Assembly: GCF_003284965.1 (NCBI RefSeq)
Contig: NZ_QMEW01000004.1
Span: forward strand, 1 to 64,000
DNA from: Mycolicibacterium sp. GF69
GTDB taxonomy: Bacteria; Actinomycetota; Actinomycetes; Mycobacteriales; Mycobacteriaceae
DNA: 64,000 bases
Reading direction: 5' to 3'
Below are positions 43,229 to 55,302 of this stretch, one piece after another. Position numbers and translations under genes: made by a program. The notes below the pieces were generated by a model. That model searched no databases. It saw only the letters and a list, made by a program, of their open reading frames with translations, and was not told the DNA's origin. Position 1 is the stretch's first letter. Every line of letters begins with the position of its first letter.

Positions 43229-43660
43229 GTGGACTTCGACGTGCTCGACATCGATACCGGCCAGCGCCGCATCATCGATCTGACCGACGCTGTGCACTCG
43301 TTCTGCGGCGGGCGCGGGGACGGGTTGTGCAACGTTTTCGTGCCGCACGCGACCGCGGGGGTGGCGATCATCGAGACGGGCGCGGGCTCCGACGACGACC
43401 TCGTGGACACGCTCGAGCGGTTGCTCCCGCGTGACGACCGCTACCGCCACTCCCACGGCTCACCGGGACACGGCGCCGACCATGTGCTGCCGGCGCTGGT
43501 GTCGCCCTCGGTGACGCTTCCGGTGCAGGCCGGTAGACCCCTGCTCGGCACCTGGCAGAGCATCGTGCTCGTCGACCTCAACCGCGACAACCCGCAACGA
43601 AAGGTTCGCCTGAGCTTCATCGCCGGATCCGCAGACGCTGCGCCATCCCCTCGGGCCTGA
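43229..43660 (+). CDS. YjbQ/UPF0047 family protein
   Basis: 143 residues from GTG 43229, preferred over an upstream in-frame ATG at 43178 because of the -10 element at leaderless distance. Conserved family residues appear in CNVFVPHATAGVAIIETG, RYRHSHGSPGHGADHVLPAL and LGTWQSIVLVDLNRD. Several conserved His residues could bind a metal. Members can complement thiamine-phosphate synthase weakly but the physiological role is unknown. Length is standard. Confidence 0.85.
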   Translation: MDFDVLDIDTGQRRIIDLTDAVHSFCGGRGDGLCNVFVPHATAGVAIIETGAGSDDDLVDTLERLLPRDDRYRHSHGSPGHGADHVLPALVSPSVTLPVQAGRPLLGTWQSIVLVDLNRDNPQRKVRLSFIAGSADAAPSPRA

Positions 43661-43777
43661 CGCCGGGCACCCGGAGCGTCACCCGTTCGTTGGCTTTTCG
43701 GCGTGACAACCGCGACCGGTACTGTAGTGCGGTCGAATAGTCGCAGGTACCAGCGAAACTTCAAGGATGTATCAGAC

Positions 43778-46474
43778 GTGCAGACACACGAGATCAGGAA
43801 GCGCTTCCTCGATCACTTCGTGACAGCGGGCCACACCGAGGTGCCGAGCGCCTCGGTGATACTCGACGACCCGAATCTGCTCTTCGTCAACGCCGGCATG
43901 GTGCAGTTCGTGCCCTATTTCCTCGGGCAGCAGGCGCCGCCTTGGACCCGGGCTACGAGCATCCAGAAGTGCATCCGTACGCCCGATATCGATGAGGTGG
44001 GCATCACCACCAGGCACAACACCTTCTTTCAGATGGCGGGCAACTTCTCGTTCGGGGACTACTTCAAGAAGGGCGCCATCGAACTCGCCTGGACGCTGCT
44101 GACCAACCCGGTCGATCAGGGGGGTTACGGGCTCGATCCGGAGCGCCTGTGGGCGACGGTCTACCTCGACGACGACGAGGCCGCCACGCTCTGGCAAGAG
44201 GTCGCGGGATTGCCCGCGGACCGTATTCAGCGTCGCGGAATGGCTGACAACTACTGGTCGATGGGCATTCCGGGGCCATGCGGGCCGTCGTCGGAGATCT
44301 ACTACGACCGCGGCTCGGGGTACGGCGTCGAGGGTGGCCCCGTGGCAAACGAGGACCGCTATATCGAGATCTGGAACCTCGTGTTCATGCAGAACGAGCG
44401 CGGTGCGGGCACCTCTAAGGAGGACTTCGAGATCCTCGGCCCGCTGCCGCGCAAGAACATCGACACCGGTATGGGCGTCGAGCGCGTCGCGTGCCTACTG
44501 CAGGACGTGGACAACGTCTACGAGACCGACCTGCTGCGTCCCGCCATCGCCTTGATGGCCGCGCGCGCACCCCGCGGCTACGGGCAGGGCAGCCACACCG
44601 ACGATGTGCGCTACCGGATCATCGCCGACCACAGTCGCACCGCGGCCATCATCATCGGCGACGGTGTGAGCCCCGGCAACGAGGGTCGCGGATATGTGTT
44701 GCGCCGGCTGCTGCGGCGCATCATCCGCGCCGCGAAACTGCTGGGCGTAGAAGACCCGGTCATGGCCGACCTGATGGTCACCGTGCGCGACGCCATGGGC
44801 CCGTCGTACCCGGAACTGGTCGCCGACTTCGACCGCATCGAGCGCATCGCCGTCGCCGAGGAGACCGCGTTCAACCGCACGCTCGCCTCCGGTTCGAGGC
44901 TGTTCGAGGAGGCGGCCGGCGCGACGAAGGCCATGGGCGCAGACAAGCTGTCGGGGCGCGACGCCTTCACGCTGCACGACACCTATGGCTTCCCGATAGA
45001 ACTGACGTTGGAGATGGCTGCCGAGGCCGGTCTGAGCGTCGACGAGGAGGGCTTCCGCGGCTTGATGGCCGAGCAGCGGCAGCGCGCCAAGGCCGACGCG
45101 GCGGCACGCAAGCAGGCGCACTCGGATCTGTCGGCGTACCGCGACCTGGTAGACGCGGGTCCCACCGAGTTCACCGGCTTCGACGAGTTGTCTTCTGAAG
45201 CAAGGATTCTGGGGATTTTTGTCGATGGTTCTCGGGTGCCCGTGGTGTCGCACAGCGGTCATGGTGAACAGCCCGATCGCGTCGAGCTGATCCTGGACCG
45301 CACCCCGTTCTACGCGGAATCCGGCGGTCAGATCGCCGACGAGGGCGCCATCAGCGGCTCGGGCTCGTCCGCGGCGGCCAAGGCGGCGGTCACCGACGTG
45401 CAGAAGATCGCCAAAACGCTGTGGGCACACCGGGTCAACGTCGAGTCCGGCGAGTTCGTCGAGGGTGACACGGTGATCGCGTCGGTGGATCCGCGTTGGC
45501 GGCACGGGGCGACCCAGGGCCATTCCGGGACACACATGGTGCATGCCGCTCTGCGCCAGGTGTTGGGGCCCAACGCCGTTCAGGCGGGATCCCTGAACAG
45601 ACCGGGGTATCTGCGGTTCGACTTCAACTGGCAGGGCCCACTGTCCGAGGAACAACGCACCCAGATCGAAGAGGTCACCAACGAGGCGGTCGAAGCCGAC
45701 TACCGGGTGCACACGTTCACCACCGAGTTGGAGAAGGCCAAGTCGATGGGCGCGATGGCGCTGTTCGGCGAGCAGTACCCCGACCAGGTCCGCGTAGTCG
45801 AGATCGGCGGCCCGTTCTCGTTGGAGCTGTGCGGCGGCACGCACGTGCACAACTCCGCGCAAATCGGTCCGGTCACGGTCCTCGGCGAGTCGTCGGTCGG
45901 TTCGGGCGTGCGGCGCGTAGAGGCCTATGTCGGTCTGGACTCGTTCCGTCATCTGGCCAAGGAACGGGCGCTGATGGCAGGCCTGGCCTCGTCGCTGAAG
46001 GTGCCGTCCGAGGAGGTTCCGGCACGGGTGGCCAACCTCGTCGAGCGGTTGCGCACCGCCGAAAAGGAGCTGGACCGGCTGCGGCTGGCCAATGCACGCG
46101 CCGCGGCAGCCAATGCCGCCGCAGGTGCCGAACTCGTGGGTAAGGTCCGTCTCGTGGCGCAGCGGATGGCCGGTGGCATGTCGGCCGGTGATCTGCGCAC
46201 CCTGGTCGGCGACATCCGCGGCAAGCTCGGCAGTGACCCGGCCGTGGTGGCGTTGCTGGCCGAGGGCGACAACGACGCCGTCCCGTTCGTGGTAGCCGTC
46301 AACCCGGCCGCGCAGGACCTCGGGTTGCGGGCCAACGATCTGGTGAAGAAGTTGGGGGCCGCCGTCGACGGCCGCGGCGGCGGAAAGGCCGATCTGGCAC
46401 AGGGTTCCGGCAAGGGGGCGGCAGGAATCGACGCGGCGCTGGCCGCGCTCCGCGCAGAGATCGACCGGAGCTAG
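43778..46474 (+). CDS. alaS: Alanyl-tRNA synthetase
   Basis: 898 residues from GTG 43778; aagga lies about 11 bases upstream. N-terminal class II core: [20 protein letters not shown] then [20 protein letters not shown]. The editing domain has [13 protein letters not shown] near residue 581 and [13 protein letters not shown] near 685 (zinc and mischarged Ser/Gly hydrolysis). The C-terminal DHHA1 region contains [14 protein letters not shown]. It charges tRNA-Ala. ruvX follows after 4 bases, giving the conserved alaS-ruvX-mltG-aroE operon. Confidence 0.97.
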   Translation: MQTHEIRKRFLDHFVTAGHTEVPSASVILDDPNLLFVNAGMVQFVPYFLGQQAPPWTRATSIQKCIRTPDIDEVGITTRHNTFFQMAGNFSFGDYFKKGAIELAWTLLTNPVDQGGYGLDPERLWATVYLDDDEAATLWQEVAGLPADRIQRRGMADNYWSMGIPGPCGPSSEIYYDRGSGYGVEGGPVANEDRYIEIWNLVFMQNERGAGTSKEDFEILGPLPRKNIDTGMGVERVACLLQDVDNVYETDLLRPAIALMAARAPRGYGQGSHTDDVRYRIIADHSRTAAIIIGDGVSPGNEGRGYVLRRLLRRIIRAAKLLGVEDPVMADLMVTVRDAMGPSYPELVADFDRIERIAVAEETAFNRTLASGSRLFEEAAGATKAMGADKLSGRDAFTLHDTYGFPIELTLEMAAEAGLSVDEEGFRGLMAEQRQRAKADAAARKQAHSDLSAYRDLVDAGPTEFTGFDELSSEARILGIFVDGSRVPVVSHSGHGEQPDRVELILDRTPFYAESGGQIADEGAISGSGSSAAAKAAVTDVQKIAKTLWAHRVNVESGEFVEGDTVIASVDPRWRHGATQGHSGTHMVHAALRQVLGPNAVQAGSLNRPGYLRFDFNWQGPLSEEQRTQIEEVTNEAVEADYRVHTFTTELEKAKSMGAMALFGEQYPDQVRVVEIGGPFSLELCGGTHVHNSAQIGPVTVLGESSVGSGVRRVEAYVGLDSFRHLAKERALMAGLASSLKVPSEEVPARVANLVERLRTAEKELDRLRLANARAAAANAAAGAELVGKVRLVAQRMAGGMSAGDLRTLVGDIRGKLGSDPAVVALLAEGDNDAVPFVVAVNPAAQDLGLRANDLVKKLGAAVDGRGGGKADLAQGSGKGAAGIDAALAALRAEIDRS

Positions 46475-46478
46475 CCGC

Positions 46479-46997
46479 GTGTACTCCAGCCACGATCGTC
46501 TGCCGGACCGGCCGGGAGGTTCCCTGAATCCACCGGACCCGGGACGGGGTCGACGCATCGGTATCGATGTGGGCAGCGTGCGAATCGGTGTGGCCGCCAG
46601 CGATCCCGACGGCATCCTGGCCACGCCGGTCGAGACCATCCGTCGGGACCGAACCGAGCGGCACCTCCGGCGGCTGGCGGGGTTGGTCGAGGAGCTCGGC
46701 GTCGTGGAGGTCGTGGTGGGCCTGCCCCGCACGCTGGCCGACCGTTCCGGGAGCTCCGCTCAGGACGCGGTCGCACTGGCCGACGCCCTGGCCGCCCGTA
46801 TCGCGCCGATACCCGTGCGCCTGGCCGATGAGCGACTCACTACGGTGGTTGCTCAGCGCTCGCTGCGGGAGGCCGGTGTTCGTGCCAAAGGTCAGCGTTC
46901 AGTCATCGATCAAGCGGCGGCGGTGAGCATTCTGCAGAACTGGTTGGACCAGCGGCGCACGGCGATGGCCGCGCATGGAGAGGTCGGCGATGACTAA
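46479..46997 (+). CDS. ruvX: YqgF/RuvX-type putative pre-16S rRNA nuclease
   Basis: 172 residues from GTG 46479. RNase H-like fold: first acidic motif [20 protein letters not shown], then [20 protein letters not shown] and the last motifs [20 protein letters not shown] and [16 protein letters not shown]. Members trim the 5' end of 16S rRNA precursors and may act on Holliday junctions. The length agrees with M. tuberculosis Rv2554c, with an N-terminal Pro/Gly extension before the fold. It overlaps mltG by 8 bases (ATGACTAA). Confidence 0.92.
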   Translation: MYSSHDRLPDRPGGSLNPPDPGRGRRIGIDVGSVRIGVAASDPDGILATPVETIRRDRTERHLRRLAGLVEELGVVEVVVGLPRTLADRSGSSAQDAVALADALAARIAPIPVRLADERLTTVVAQRSLREAGVRAKGQRSVIDQAAAVSILQNWLDQRRTAMAAHGEVGDD

Positions 46998-48231
46998 CCA
47001 TTGGGGCCGCGAACGAGCCGAACCGGTGGCGGTCGGCCCGCCGCGGCGCCGGATCACGCGCGCGGACCGGGCACGGGCGGCGCGCAACCGGCGCAAGCGG
47101 CGCATGGCAGGCGGCCTGGCTGTCGGCCTGCTGATCGTGGTCGTCGTCGGCGCCGTGTTCCTCGGCTCGAAGATGTGGCATTCGTTGTTCGGCGGTAACG
47201 ACTTCACCGGGGACGGCGTCAACGATGTGGTGATCCAGGTGCACGACGGCGACTCCACCACCGCGATCGGCAAGACACTGCAGGAACACAACATCGTCGC
47301 GAGGGCCAGCGCGTTCGTCGACGCGGCCGATGGCAACGACGCGATCTCTGCGATTCAGCCCGGCTTCTACAAGATGCGCACCGAGATTCCGGCGGCCAAC
47401 GCCGTTGAGCGCCTGGCCGATCCGCAGAACCGGGTCGGCAAGCTCACCATCGCCGAGGGGCGCCAACTCGACGACGTCCGCGACGTCAAGACCAACGCGG
47501 TCACCGACGGTATCCTGAGCCTGATCTCTCGTGCGACGTGCGTCGACCTCGACGGCGAGCGGCACTGCGTTTCGCAGGAGGCGCTGAAGGAGGTTGCCGC
47601 GACAGCGCCACCGGCGGTACTCGGCGTGCCCGAGTGGGCGACCGGCCCGGTCACCGCGATGGGAGACGACCATCGGCGCCTCGAGGGTTTGATCGCCGCC
47701 GGGACGTGGAACATCGACCCGTCCGCACAGCCGCAGGAGATTATTTCGAACCTGATCTCGGCCAGCGCAACGCAATACGCGAACGGCGGCCTGCTGGAGA
47801 CGGCCGAGGCCATGAAGATGTCGCCGTATGAGATCTTGATCGTCGGCTCGCTGGTGCAGCGGGAGTCCACGCCGGACGACTTCGCCAAGGTGGCGCGCGT
47901 CATCTACAACCGGCTGGCCGAGAACCGCACACTGGAGTTCGACTCCACGGTCAACTATCCGCTCGACCGGATCGAAGTGGCCACCACCGACGCCGACCGT
48001 GCGCAACACAACCAGTGGAACACCTATGTCCGACCGGGACTTCCGGCGACCCCCATCTGCTCGCCGAGCCTGGCCGCGCTGGCCGCGGCGGAGCAGCCCG
48101 CGGCGGGGGACTGGCTGTACTTCGTCACCATCGACATGGCCGGCACGACCCTGTTCACCCGGGATTACCAGCAGCACCTCGCGAACATCGAGCTCGCCCG
48201 GCGCAACGGTGTGCTCGATTCCGCGCGGTGA
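46990..48231 (+). CDS. mltG: Endolytic murein transglycosylase MltG
   Basis: 413 residues from ATG 46990. A basic cytoplasmic N-terminus ([19 protein letters not shown]) is followed by one membrane span (about 39-58), a LysM-like subdomain ([20 protein letters not shown]) and the YceG/MltG catalytic domain with the key Glu in [20 protein letters not shown] near residue 290, then [13 protein letters not shown] and SNYNTY-like [20 protein letters not shown]. It cleaves nascent glycan strands and sets their length. The ATG is preferred to an upstream in-frame ATG at 46975, which would lie deep inside ruvX. aroE overlaps its stop by 4 bases. Confidence 0.93.
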   Translation: MTNHWGRERAEPVAVGPPRRRITRADRARAARNRRKRRMAGGLAVGLLIVVVVGAVFLGSKMWHSLFGGNDFTGDGVNDVVIQVHDGDSTTAIGKTLQEHNIVARASAFVDAADGNDAISAIQPGFYKMRTEIPAANAVERLADPQNRVGKLTIAEGRQLDDVRDVKTNAVTDGILSLISRATCVDLDGERHCVSQEALKEVAATAPPAVLGVPEWATGPVTAMGDDHRRLEGLIAAGTWNIDPSAQPQEIISNLISASATQYANGGLLETAEAMKMSPYEILIVGSLVQRESTPDDFAKVARVIYNRLAENRTLEFDSTVNYPLDRIEVATTDADRAQHNQWNTYVRPGLPATPICSPSLAALAAAEQPAAGDWLYFVTIDMAGTTLFTRDYQQHLANIELARRNGVLDSAR

Positions 48232-49034
48232 GTGCCGGCCGTAGAGCCGCGGTGCTCGGCTCGCCGATCGCGCACTCCCGCTCACCGCAGCTGCACCTCG
48301 CGGCCTATCGCGCACTGGGTCTCGACAACTGGACCTACGAGCGGATCGAGTGCACCGCCGAGCAATTGCCGGGCGTGGTGGGCAGTTTCGGCCCGGAGTG
48401 GGTGGGCGTATCGGTGACGATGCCAGGCAAATTCGCGGCGCTGGCGCTCGCCGACGAACGCACCACCCGCGCGGACCTGGTCGGCTCGGCGAATACGTTG
48501 GTGCGGTCGCCGGCGGGCTGGCGGGCCGACAACACCGACGTCGACGGCGTGACGGGAGCTTTGGGGGACGTGGCGGCGGCGCACGGCGTCGTGCTCGGCT
48601 CCGGGGGCACGGCACCCGCGGTGGTCGTCGGCCTGGCGGAACTCGGCGTGCAGCGGTTGAGCGTCGCGGCCCGAAATCCCGACAAGGCCGCGCCGCTGGT
48701 GGATCTGGCGACCCGGCTGGGCGCTGACGGTCGGTGGGTGGACATCGACGACCCCGGGCTTACGGACACCGTCGCCGATGCGTCGGTGATGGTCAACACC
48801 GTGCCCGCCGATGCCGCCGCTGCGTACGCACCGGCACTGGCGCGAGTCCCGCTGCTGCTCGACGCGATCTACGATCCATGGCCGACGCCGCTGGCCTCCG
48901 CCGTCGAAGCGGCGGGCGGGCGCGTGATCAGCGGGCTGCAGATGCTGCTGCATCAAGCCTTCGCCCAGGTCGAGCAGTTCACCGGGAAACCGGCGCCCAA
49001 AGAAGCGATGAGGGCGGCGCTGCCCGGCACTTAG
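48228..49034 (+). CDS. aroE: Shikimate dehydrogenase
   Basis: 268 residues from GTG 48228 (GTGA overlap). Substrate-binding N-terminus AAVLGSPIAHSRSPQLHLAA with the SRS motif, catalytic Lys in VSVTMPGKFAALALAD and Asp in WRADNTDVDGVTGAL, cofactor motif VLGSGGTAPAVVVGLAELG and C-terminal ISGLQMLLHQAFAQVEQFTG. It reduces 3-dehydroshikimate to shikimate with NADPH in aromatic amino acid synthesis. The other aro genes of the pathway (aroC, aroK, aroB, aroQ) follow 2 kb downstream. Confidence 0.95.
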   Translation: MSAGRRAAVLGSPIAHSRSPQLHLAAYRALGLDNWTYERIECTAEQLPGVVGSFGPEWVGVSVTMPGKFAALALADERTTRADLVGSANTLVRSPAGWRADNTDVDGVTGALGDVAAAHGVVLGSGGTAPAVVVGLAELGVQRLSVAARNPDKAAPLVDLATRLGADGRWVDIDDPGLTDTVADASVMVNTVPADAAAAYAPALARVPLLLDAIYDPWPTPLASAVEAAGGRVISGLQMLLHQAFAQVEQFTGKPAPKEAMRAALPGT

Positions 49035-49043
49035 TGTCGGTAT
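49032..49043 (+). promoter_or_regulatory. Leaderless-type promoter of the prepilin-peptidase-like gene
   Basis: TAGTGT (49032-49037), which overlaps the aroE stop codon, then six bases and GTG 49044. Confidence 0.5.
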
Positions 49044-49472
49044 GTGGGGGTCCCGGTCGTCGTGGTCGCGGCGTGGTTGGCGGCGCTGAGCGTCTTCGAC
49101 ATCCGCGAGCGCCGACTGCCGAACTGGTTGACCCTGCCGGGTGCGCTGCTCGTTCTGACCGCCGCCGCGACGGCGGGTCGCGGCGTTGCGGCGCTGGCGG
49201 GCGCCGCGGCGCTGTTCGGGGTCTATCTGATGGTGCATCTGCTCGTGCCGGCCGCGATGGGCGCCGGTGACGTCAAACTCGCGATCGGTGTGGGTGCTTT
49301 GACGGGCGCATTCGGTATCGACGTATGGGCGCTCGCCGCACTCGGGGCATCGCTGCTGACTGCAGCGTGGGGTGTCGTTGCCGTGATGTACAGCTGGGAA
49401 AGGGCTGTCCCACACGGATTCTCGATGTGCCTGGCGGCTGCCGCGGCCATCTCGCTGGTGATCATCTGGTGA
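49044..49472 (+). CDS. Short A24-family prepilin peptidase-like protein
   Basis: 142 residues from GTG 49044. It is almost entirely hydrophobic with about five spans and contains both catalytic aspartate motifs of type 4 prepilin peptidases, SVFDIRERRLPNWLTLPG and AAMGAGDVKLAIGVG. The N-terminal methylase/zinc domain of classical PilD is missing, as in archaeal and actinobacterial short forms. Position corresponds to Rv2551c. It could process Flp/Tad-type pilins or pseudopilins; no pilin genes lie in this window. Confidence 0.88.
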   Translation: MGVPVVVVAAWLAALSVFDIRERRLPNWLTLPGALLVLTAAATAGRGVAALAGAAALFGVYLMVHLLVPAAMGAGDVKLAIGVGALTGAFGIDVWALAALGASLLTAAWGVVAVMYSWERAVPHGFSMCLAAAAAISLVIIW

Positions 49473-49541
49473 CACGGGTCCCGGCCAGGCGCCGCGTTGT
49501 CAGGCGCGGCAACTCGCTATTGCATACTCAAGGTAGGTTAA

Positions 49542-49560
49542 TGCATACTGTGAGTATGCA
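49542..49560. promoter_or_regulatory. 19-base perfect palindrome overlapping a promoter and start codon
   Basis: TGCATACTGTGAGTATGCA: 8-base arms around GTG. It contains CATACT at 49544-49549, six bases before ATG 49556, and the ATG itself. A half-site with the same TGCATACT occurs at 49521-49528, 21 bases upstream (two helical turns). This looks like an operator that would block a leaderless promoter; the TetR gene at 50549 is the nearest candidate regulator. Confidence 0.72.
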
Positions 49561-49933
49561 AAACGATTTGAAAGCCCTCTCCGAGCGGTATTTCGCCGCG
49601 TGGGCGAGGCGTGACCCCGACGCGATCGCCGGGATGCACACCGAGGACACCCAGTTCTGGACACATGTGGGAGCCGAACCGGTCGTCGGCCGAGCGGCCG
49701 CCCGCGAGGCGTTCGCGGGCATCTTCGAGCAGTTCCCAAAGTTCACCTTCGAGACGTACCGGGTGCTCTACGGAGATGACCACTGGGTGCTCGACTGGGT
49801 GATGATCTCCGGCGCTGTGCGCTTCGACTGTCTCGATGTCGTGACGGTCACACCGGAGGGGCTCATCGCGCGCAAGGACTCGTTCATCGACTCGGTCCAG
49901 ATGGCAGCGTCGATGAATCGGGCCGGCGCATGA
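49556..49933 (+). CDS. NTF2-like/SnoaL-like protein
   Basis: 125 residues from ATG 49556, chosen because CATACT is six bases upstream and no spaced ribosome site serves the in-frame ATG at 49541, which would add five residues. Pattern of the SnoaL-like fold: LKALSERYFAAWARRDPDAI, GMHTEDTQFWTHVGAEPVVG, REAFAGIFEQFPKFTFETYR and a closing IARKDSFIDSV. Function unknown. It overlaps the DUF3237 gene by 4 bases (ATGA). Confidence 0.75.
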   Translation: MQNDLKALSERYFAAWARRDPDAIAGMHTEDTQFWTHVGAEPVVGRAAAREAFAGIFEQFPKFTFETYRVLYGDDHWVLDWVMISGAVRFDCLDVVTVTPEGLIARKDSFIDSVQMAASMNRAGA

Positions 49934-50418
49934 CCGCGGCCGCTATCGACCAGCTGCCGCTCGTCGACGCCCTGCCCGCCCGGCACCTGTTCGACATGCG
50001 CGTCGATCTTCAACCGGTGCAACCGATCCCGACACCCACCGGTGTCCGGATGACGTTCATCGCGGGCGGTGGAACCATCGAGGGGCCACGGCTGCGGGGC
50101 GAGGTGCTGCCCGGTGGCGGGGACTGGCTGCTCGTGGGCGACGACGGGTCCGGCCGGGTCGATGTCCGCGTGACGTTGCGCACCCACGACAACGTGCTGA
50201 TCCACTTCGAGAGCGCCGGCATCATCAAGGTCCCCGCAGACGGGCTCGACCGGTTGGCGCGCGGTGAGGTCCTTCCGTTCGACGAGACCTACGCGCGGAC
50301 GACGCCCAGGCTCGCCACCACCGACGACCGCTACGCATGGCTCAGCGAGGTCGTCGCGGTCGGTTACAACGTTCTGTCTCCGAACCAGGTCGATTACCGC
50401 GTCTACGAAGTGCTGTGA
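49930..50418 (+). CDS. DUF3237 (UPF0311) family protein
   Basis: 162 residues from ATG 49930. DUF3237 marks: PTGVRMTFIAGGGTIEGPRL, GEVLPGGGDWLLVGDDGSGR, VRVTLRTHDNVLIHFESAG and the terminal NVLSPNQVDYRVYEV. These are small lipocalin-like beta-barrels with no assigned reaction, frequently found beside SnoaL-like proteins in aromatic or terpene catabolism. It forms a two-gene unit with the NTF2-like gene and is followed by a TetR gene with its own promoter. Confidence 0.82.
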   Translation: MTAAAIDQLPLVDALPARHLFDMRVDLQPVQPIPTPTGVRMTFIAGGGTIEGPRLRGEVLPGGGDWLLVGDDGSGRVDVRVTLRTHDNVLIHFESAGIIKVPADGLDRLARGEVLPFDETYARTTPRLATTDDRYAWLSEVVAVGYNVLSPNQVDYRVYEVL

Positions 50419-50536
50419 ACGACGAAAAGGTTGCGTGGCGGTCGAATCGGGGCGGCACCCGGTGGCCGCGCGGGCAACGAGCCGGGGGCCGAGCACACGC
50501 CCTGATCACCCTCGAGCTCGCCGGGCCGTGACCGGT

Positions 50537-50548
50537 TATGGTTCGGCG
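50537..50548 (+). promoter_or_regulatory. Leaderless-type promoter of the second TetR gene
   Basis: TATGGT (50537-50542), six bases, then GTG 50549. Confidence 0.62.
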
Positions 50549-51163
50549 GTGGCGACACAGGGCGCAAGGCGCACCCAGGCGGAGCGCACCGAGGCGACCA
50601 CGTCGGCGCTCATCGACGCGGCGCGCGCGCTGTTCGCCGAGGACGGCTACGACGCGACATCGCTGGACGCGGTCGCGGCCCGCGCGAAGGTGACCAAGGG
50701 CGCGGTCTACCACCATTTCGACGGCAAGCGCCGACTGTTCGAGGCGGTGTTCACCCGCGAAGTCGAGCGGATGGCGTCGCCCCTGCTCGAGGCCTACCAG
50801 CGGACCCACCGACGCAAGAAGGACGCGTGGGAGGCGTTCGGCGCAGCCTGCCGGGCGTTCCTCGACGAATGCCTCGAACCGGGCGTGCAGCGGATCGTGC
50901 TGCTCGACGCGTTCACCGCGCTGGGCTGGGCGGACATGCGTCGCCTGGAGACGCCGCTGCTCGACATGATGGAGGTGGCCATCGCGCGTGCGGTCGCCGA
51001 GGGCCGCATCGCCGAGCGTCCACCCGGCCCGCTGGCCCACTTCCTGTTCGGCGCGCTCTGCGAGACCGCGATGACGGTGGCGCGCGCGGACGACCAGAGG
51101 GCCGCCCAACGCCAGGCGGTCGGCGAACTCGGCCGCATCCTCGACGGGCTGGTGATCGGCTGA
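50549..51163 (+). CDS. TetR-family transcriptional regulator
   Basis: 204 residues from GTG 50549. The N-terminal helix-turn-helix is clear: [20 protein letters not shown], then [20 protein letters not shown] and [12 protein letters not shown]. The C-terminal domain ([40 protein letters not shown]) resembles TetR_C_33-type or AcrR-like effectors. It is a natural candidate to bind the palindrome at 49542-49560 in front of the NTF2-like/DUF3237 pair. Effector unknown. Confidence 0.9.
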   Translation: MATQGARRTQAERTEATTSALIDAARALFAEDGYDATSLDAVAARAKVTKGAVYHHFDGKRRLFEAVFTREVERMASPLLEAYQRTHRRKKDAWEAFGAACRAFLDECLEPGVQRIVLLDAFTALGWADMRRLETPLLDMMEVAIARAVAEGRIAERPPGPLAHFLFGALCETAMTVARADDQRAAQRQAVGELGRILDGLVIG

Positions 51164-51200
51164 TTCGGGGCCGGGCGGCCGACGTGGGAAGATGGGACGC

Positions 51201-52414
51201 GTGTTGCGATGGACCACTGCTGGTGAATCCCACGGCCGCGCCCTGGTGGCCGTCGTCGAAGGCATGGTCGCGGGCGTGCACGTCACCTCCGACGATATCG
51301 CCTCTCAGCTGGCGCGGCGCCGGCTCGGATACGGCCGCGGCGCCCGGATGAAGTTCGAACAGGACCAGGTCACGATGCTGGCAGGGGTCCGGCACGGCGT
51401 CACGCTGGGCGGTCCGATCGCCGTCGAGATCGGCAACACCGAATGGCCGAAGTGGGAGACCGTGATGGCACCCGACCCGGTCGATCCCGCCGAGCTGGAA
51501 GAAAGCGCCCGCAACGCGCCGCTGACCAGGCCCCGGCCCGGGCACGCCGACTACGCGGGCATGCTCAAGTACGGGTTCGACGACGCGCGTCCGGTGCTCG
51601 AGCGCGCCAGCGCGCGTGAGACCGCGGCCCGCGTCGCCGCGGGCACGGTCGCGCGCAAGTTCCTCGCCGAGGCGCTCGGCGTCGAGGTGCTGTCCCACGT
51701 CATCTCGATCGGCGCATCGGACCCGTACGTCGGTCCGCCGCCGACGCCCGCCGACCTGGCCGCGATCGATGACAGCCCGGTGCGGGCCTACGACAAGGAC
51801 GCCGAGAAGTCCATGATCGACGAGATCGAGGCGGCCAAGAAGGACGGTGACACGCTCGGGGGTGTCGTAGAGGTCGTCGCCAGCGGCCTGCCGGTCGGCT
51901 TGGGGTCGTTCACCAGCGGCGACAACCGGCTCGACAGTCAACTGGCCGCCGCGGTGATGGGCATCCAGGCGATCAAGGGTGTCGAGGTCGGCGATGGTTT
52001 CGAGACCGCGCGCCGCCGGGGCAGCGTCGCCCACGACGAGATGTATCCGGGCCCCGACGGCGTGCTGCGCTCGACGAACCGCGCGGGTGGCCTGGAGGGC
52101 GGGATGACCAACGGCCAACCGCTGCGGGTGCGCGCCGCGATGAAGCCGATCTCCACCGTTCCGCGCGCCCTGGCCACCGTCGACATGGCCACCGGCGACG
52201 AGGCCGTGGCGATCCATCAGCGCTCCGACGTGTGCGCGGTGCCCGCTGCCGGTGTGGTCGTCGAGACCATGGTGGCGCTGGTGCTGGCGCGGGCGGTGTT
52301 GCAGAAATTCGGCGGCGACTCGTTGAGCGAGACCCGGACCAACATCGACAACTACCTGCGGGCGGTGGCCGAGCGGGAGCCCTCCGGCGCGCAACCGGTG
52401 CAGGCCTCGGGCTG

Positions 52415-52415
<1 letters not shown>
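51201..52415 (+). CDS. aroC: Chorismate synthase
   Basis: 404 residues from GTG 51201 ([20 protein letters not shown]); an ATG at 51192 would add MGR and is not supported by the family's start. It converts EPSP to chorismate with reduced FMN. Conserved segments: [90 protein letters not shown] [20 protein letters not shown] and [15 protein letters not shown]. Length is standard. It overlaps aroK by one base and leads the aroC-aroK-aroB-aroQ operon. Confidence 0.96.
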
Positions 52416-54607
<2,192 letters not shown>

Positions 54608-54726
54608 CGGCCAGACCCACACCGGGGGTCGGTGGCGCCACATGAAACGTAGATAGTCGACGACAGCACGCTCCACTGGTCGGACGTGCAGAACTCGTCC
54701 GGGTTCGCGAAGGAGCTAGGTGAGAG

Positions 54727-55269
54727 CTAGACCCGGTCGTCGCGCTGTTGGGTCGCGGTCTCGTCGGCGCCGGGATGGCTGACCGCGGCGAACACGTCGG
54801 TGTCGGCCCGGTCCTCGTCGCCGGCGTGGTGCAGATGCGGCGTCGGGTCGCCTTTGCGGTCGACGAGGAAGCGGCCGAGCGCCACGCCCGCCAGCGCCAT
54901 CAGGAACACCAGCAGCGCGGTGAACGCCGCGAACGTGGTGAGCTCGTTGACGAGCGCCTCGACGTAGAGGCTCTTGTAGAACAGCGAGATGAACCAGGCC
55001 ACCGCGCCGCTGACGATGCCGGCGAACAGACCGGCCAGCAGCCACACCATCGCCAGGTCCCCGCGGCGGTCGGGATCGGGATTGGCGCGCGCGTCGGTCC
55101 GGCCGTCGACGAACCCCCAGGCGAACACCGCGATCGCGAACAGCACCACCAGCACGATGCTGATCAGACCCGCCTTGGTTTCCCACGCGTTGATCAGCGC
55201 ACCCTGCAGCAATCGCACGACCACCATCAGGGTCGCGAAGACCAGTCCGCGCAGCAACCACTTACTCAT
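54727..55269 (-). CDS. Four-span membrane protein (B-4DMT transporter-like)
   Basis: 180 residues from ATG 55269. Four hydrophobic segments (about 5-25, 33-53, 72-97, 110-133) precede a charged cytoplasmic tail (DRKGDPTPHLHHAGDEDRAD and on). The arrangement corresponds to the mycobacterial Rv2536-type protein placed between aroQ and pepQ and often labelled B-4DMT family transporter. The substrate is unknown. TAAGGT eight bases upstream of the ATG, and ggtgagg four bases upstream, both could serve its start. Confidence 0.75.
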   Translation of the reverse strand: MSKWLLRGLVFATLMVVVRLLQGALINAWETKAGLISIVLVVLFAIAVFAWGFVDGRTDARANPDPDRRGDLAMVWLLAGLFAGIVSGAVAWFISLFYKSLYVEALVNELTTFAAFTALLVFLMALAGVALGRFLVDRKGDPTPHLHHAGDEDRADTDVFAAVSHPGADETATQQRDDRV

Positions 55270-55302
55270 GGGGCCTCACCTTAGCGAGTAGCGTCATCGA
55301 CC
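55270..55302. promoter_or_regulatory. Divergent promoter pair between the B-4DMT-like gene and pepQ
   Basis: Minus strand: TAAGGT (55283-55278) eight bases before ATG 55269. Plus strand: TAGCGT (55289-55294) eight bases before GTG 55303. The whole intergenic space is 33 bases, so both messages are probably leaderless. Confidence 0.55.

Noticed and set aside
44495..46732. 745-codon minus-strand frame opposite alaS
   Set aside because: alaS is unambiguous on the plus strand; the antisense frame is a codon-bias shadow.
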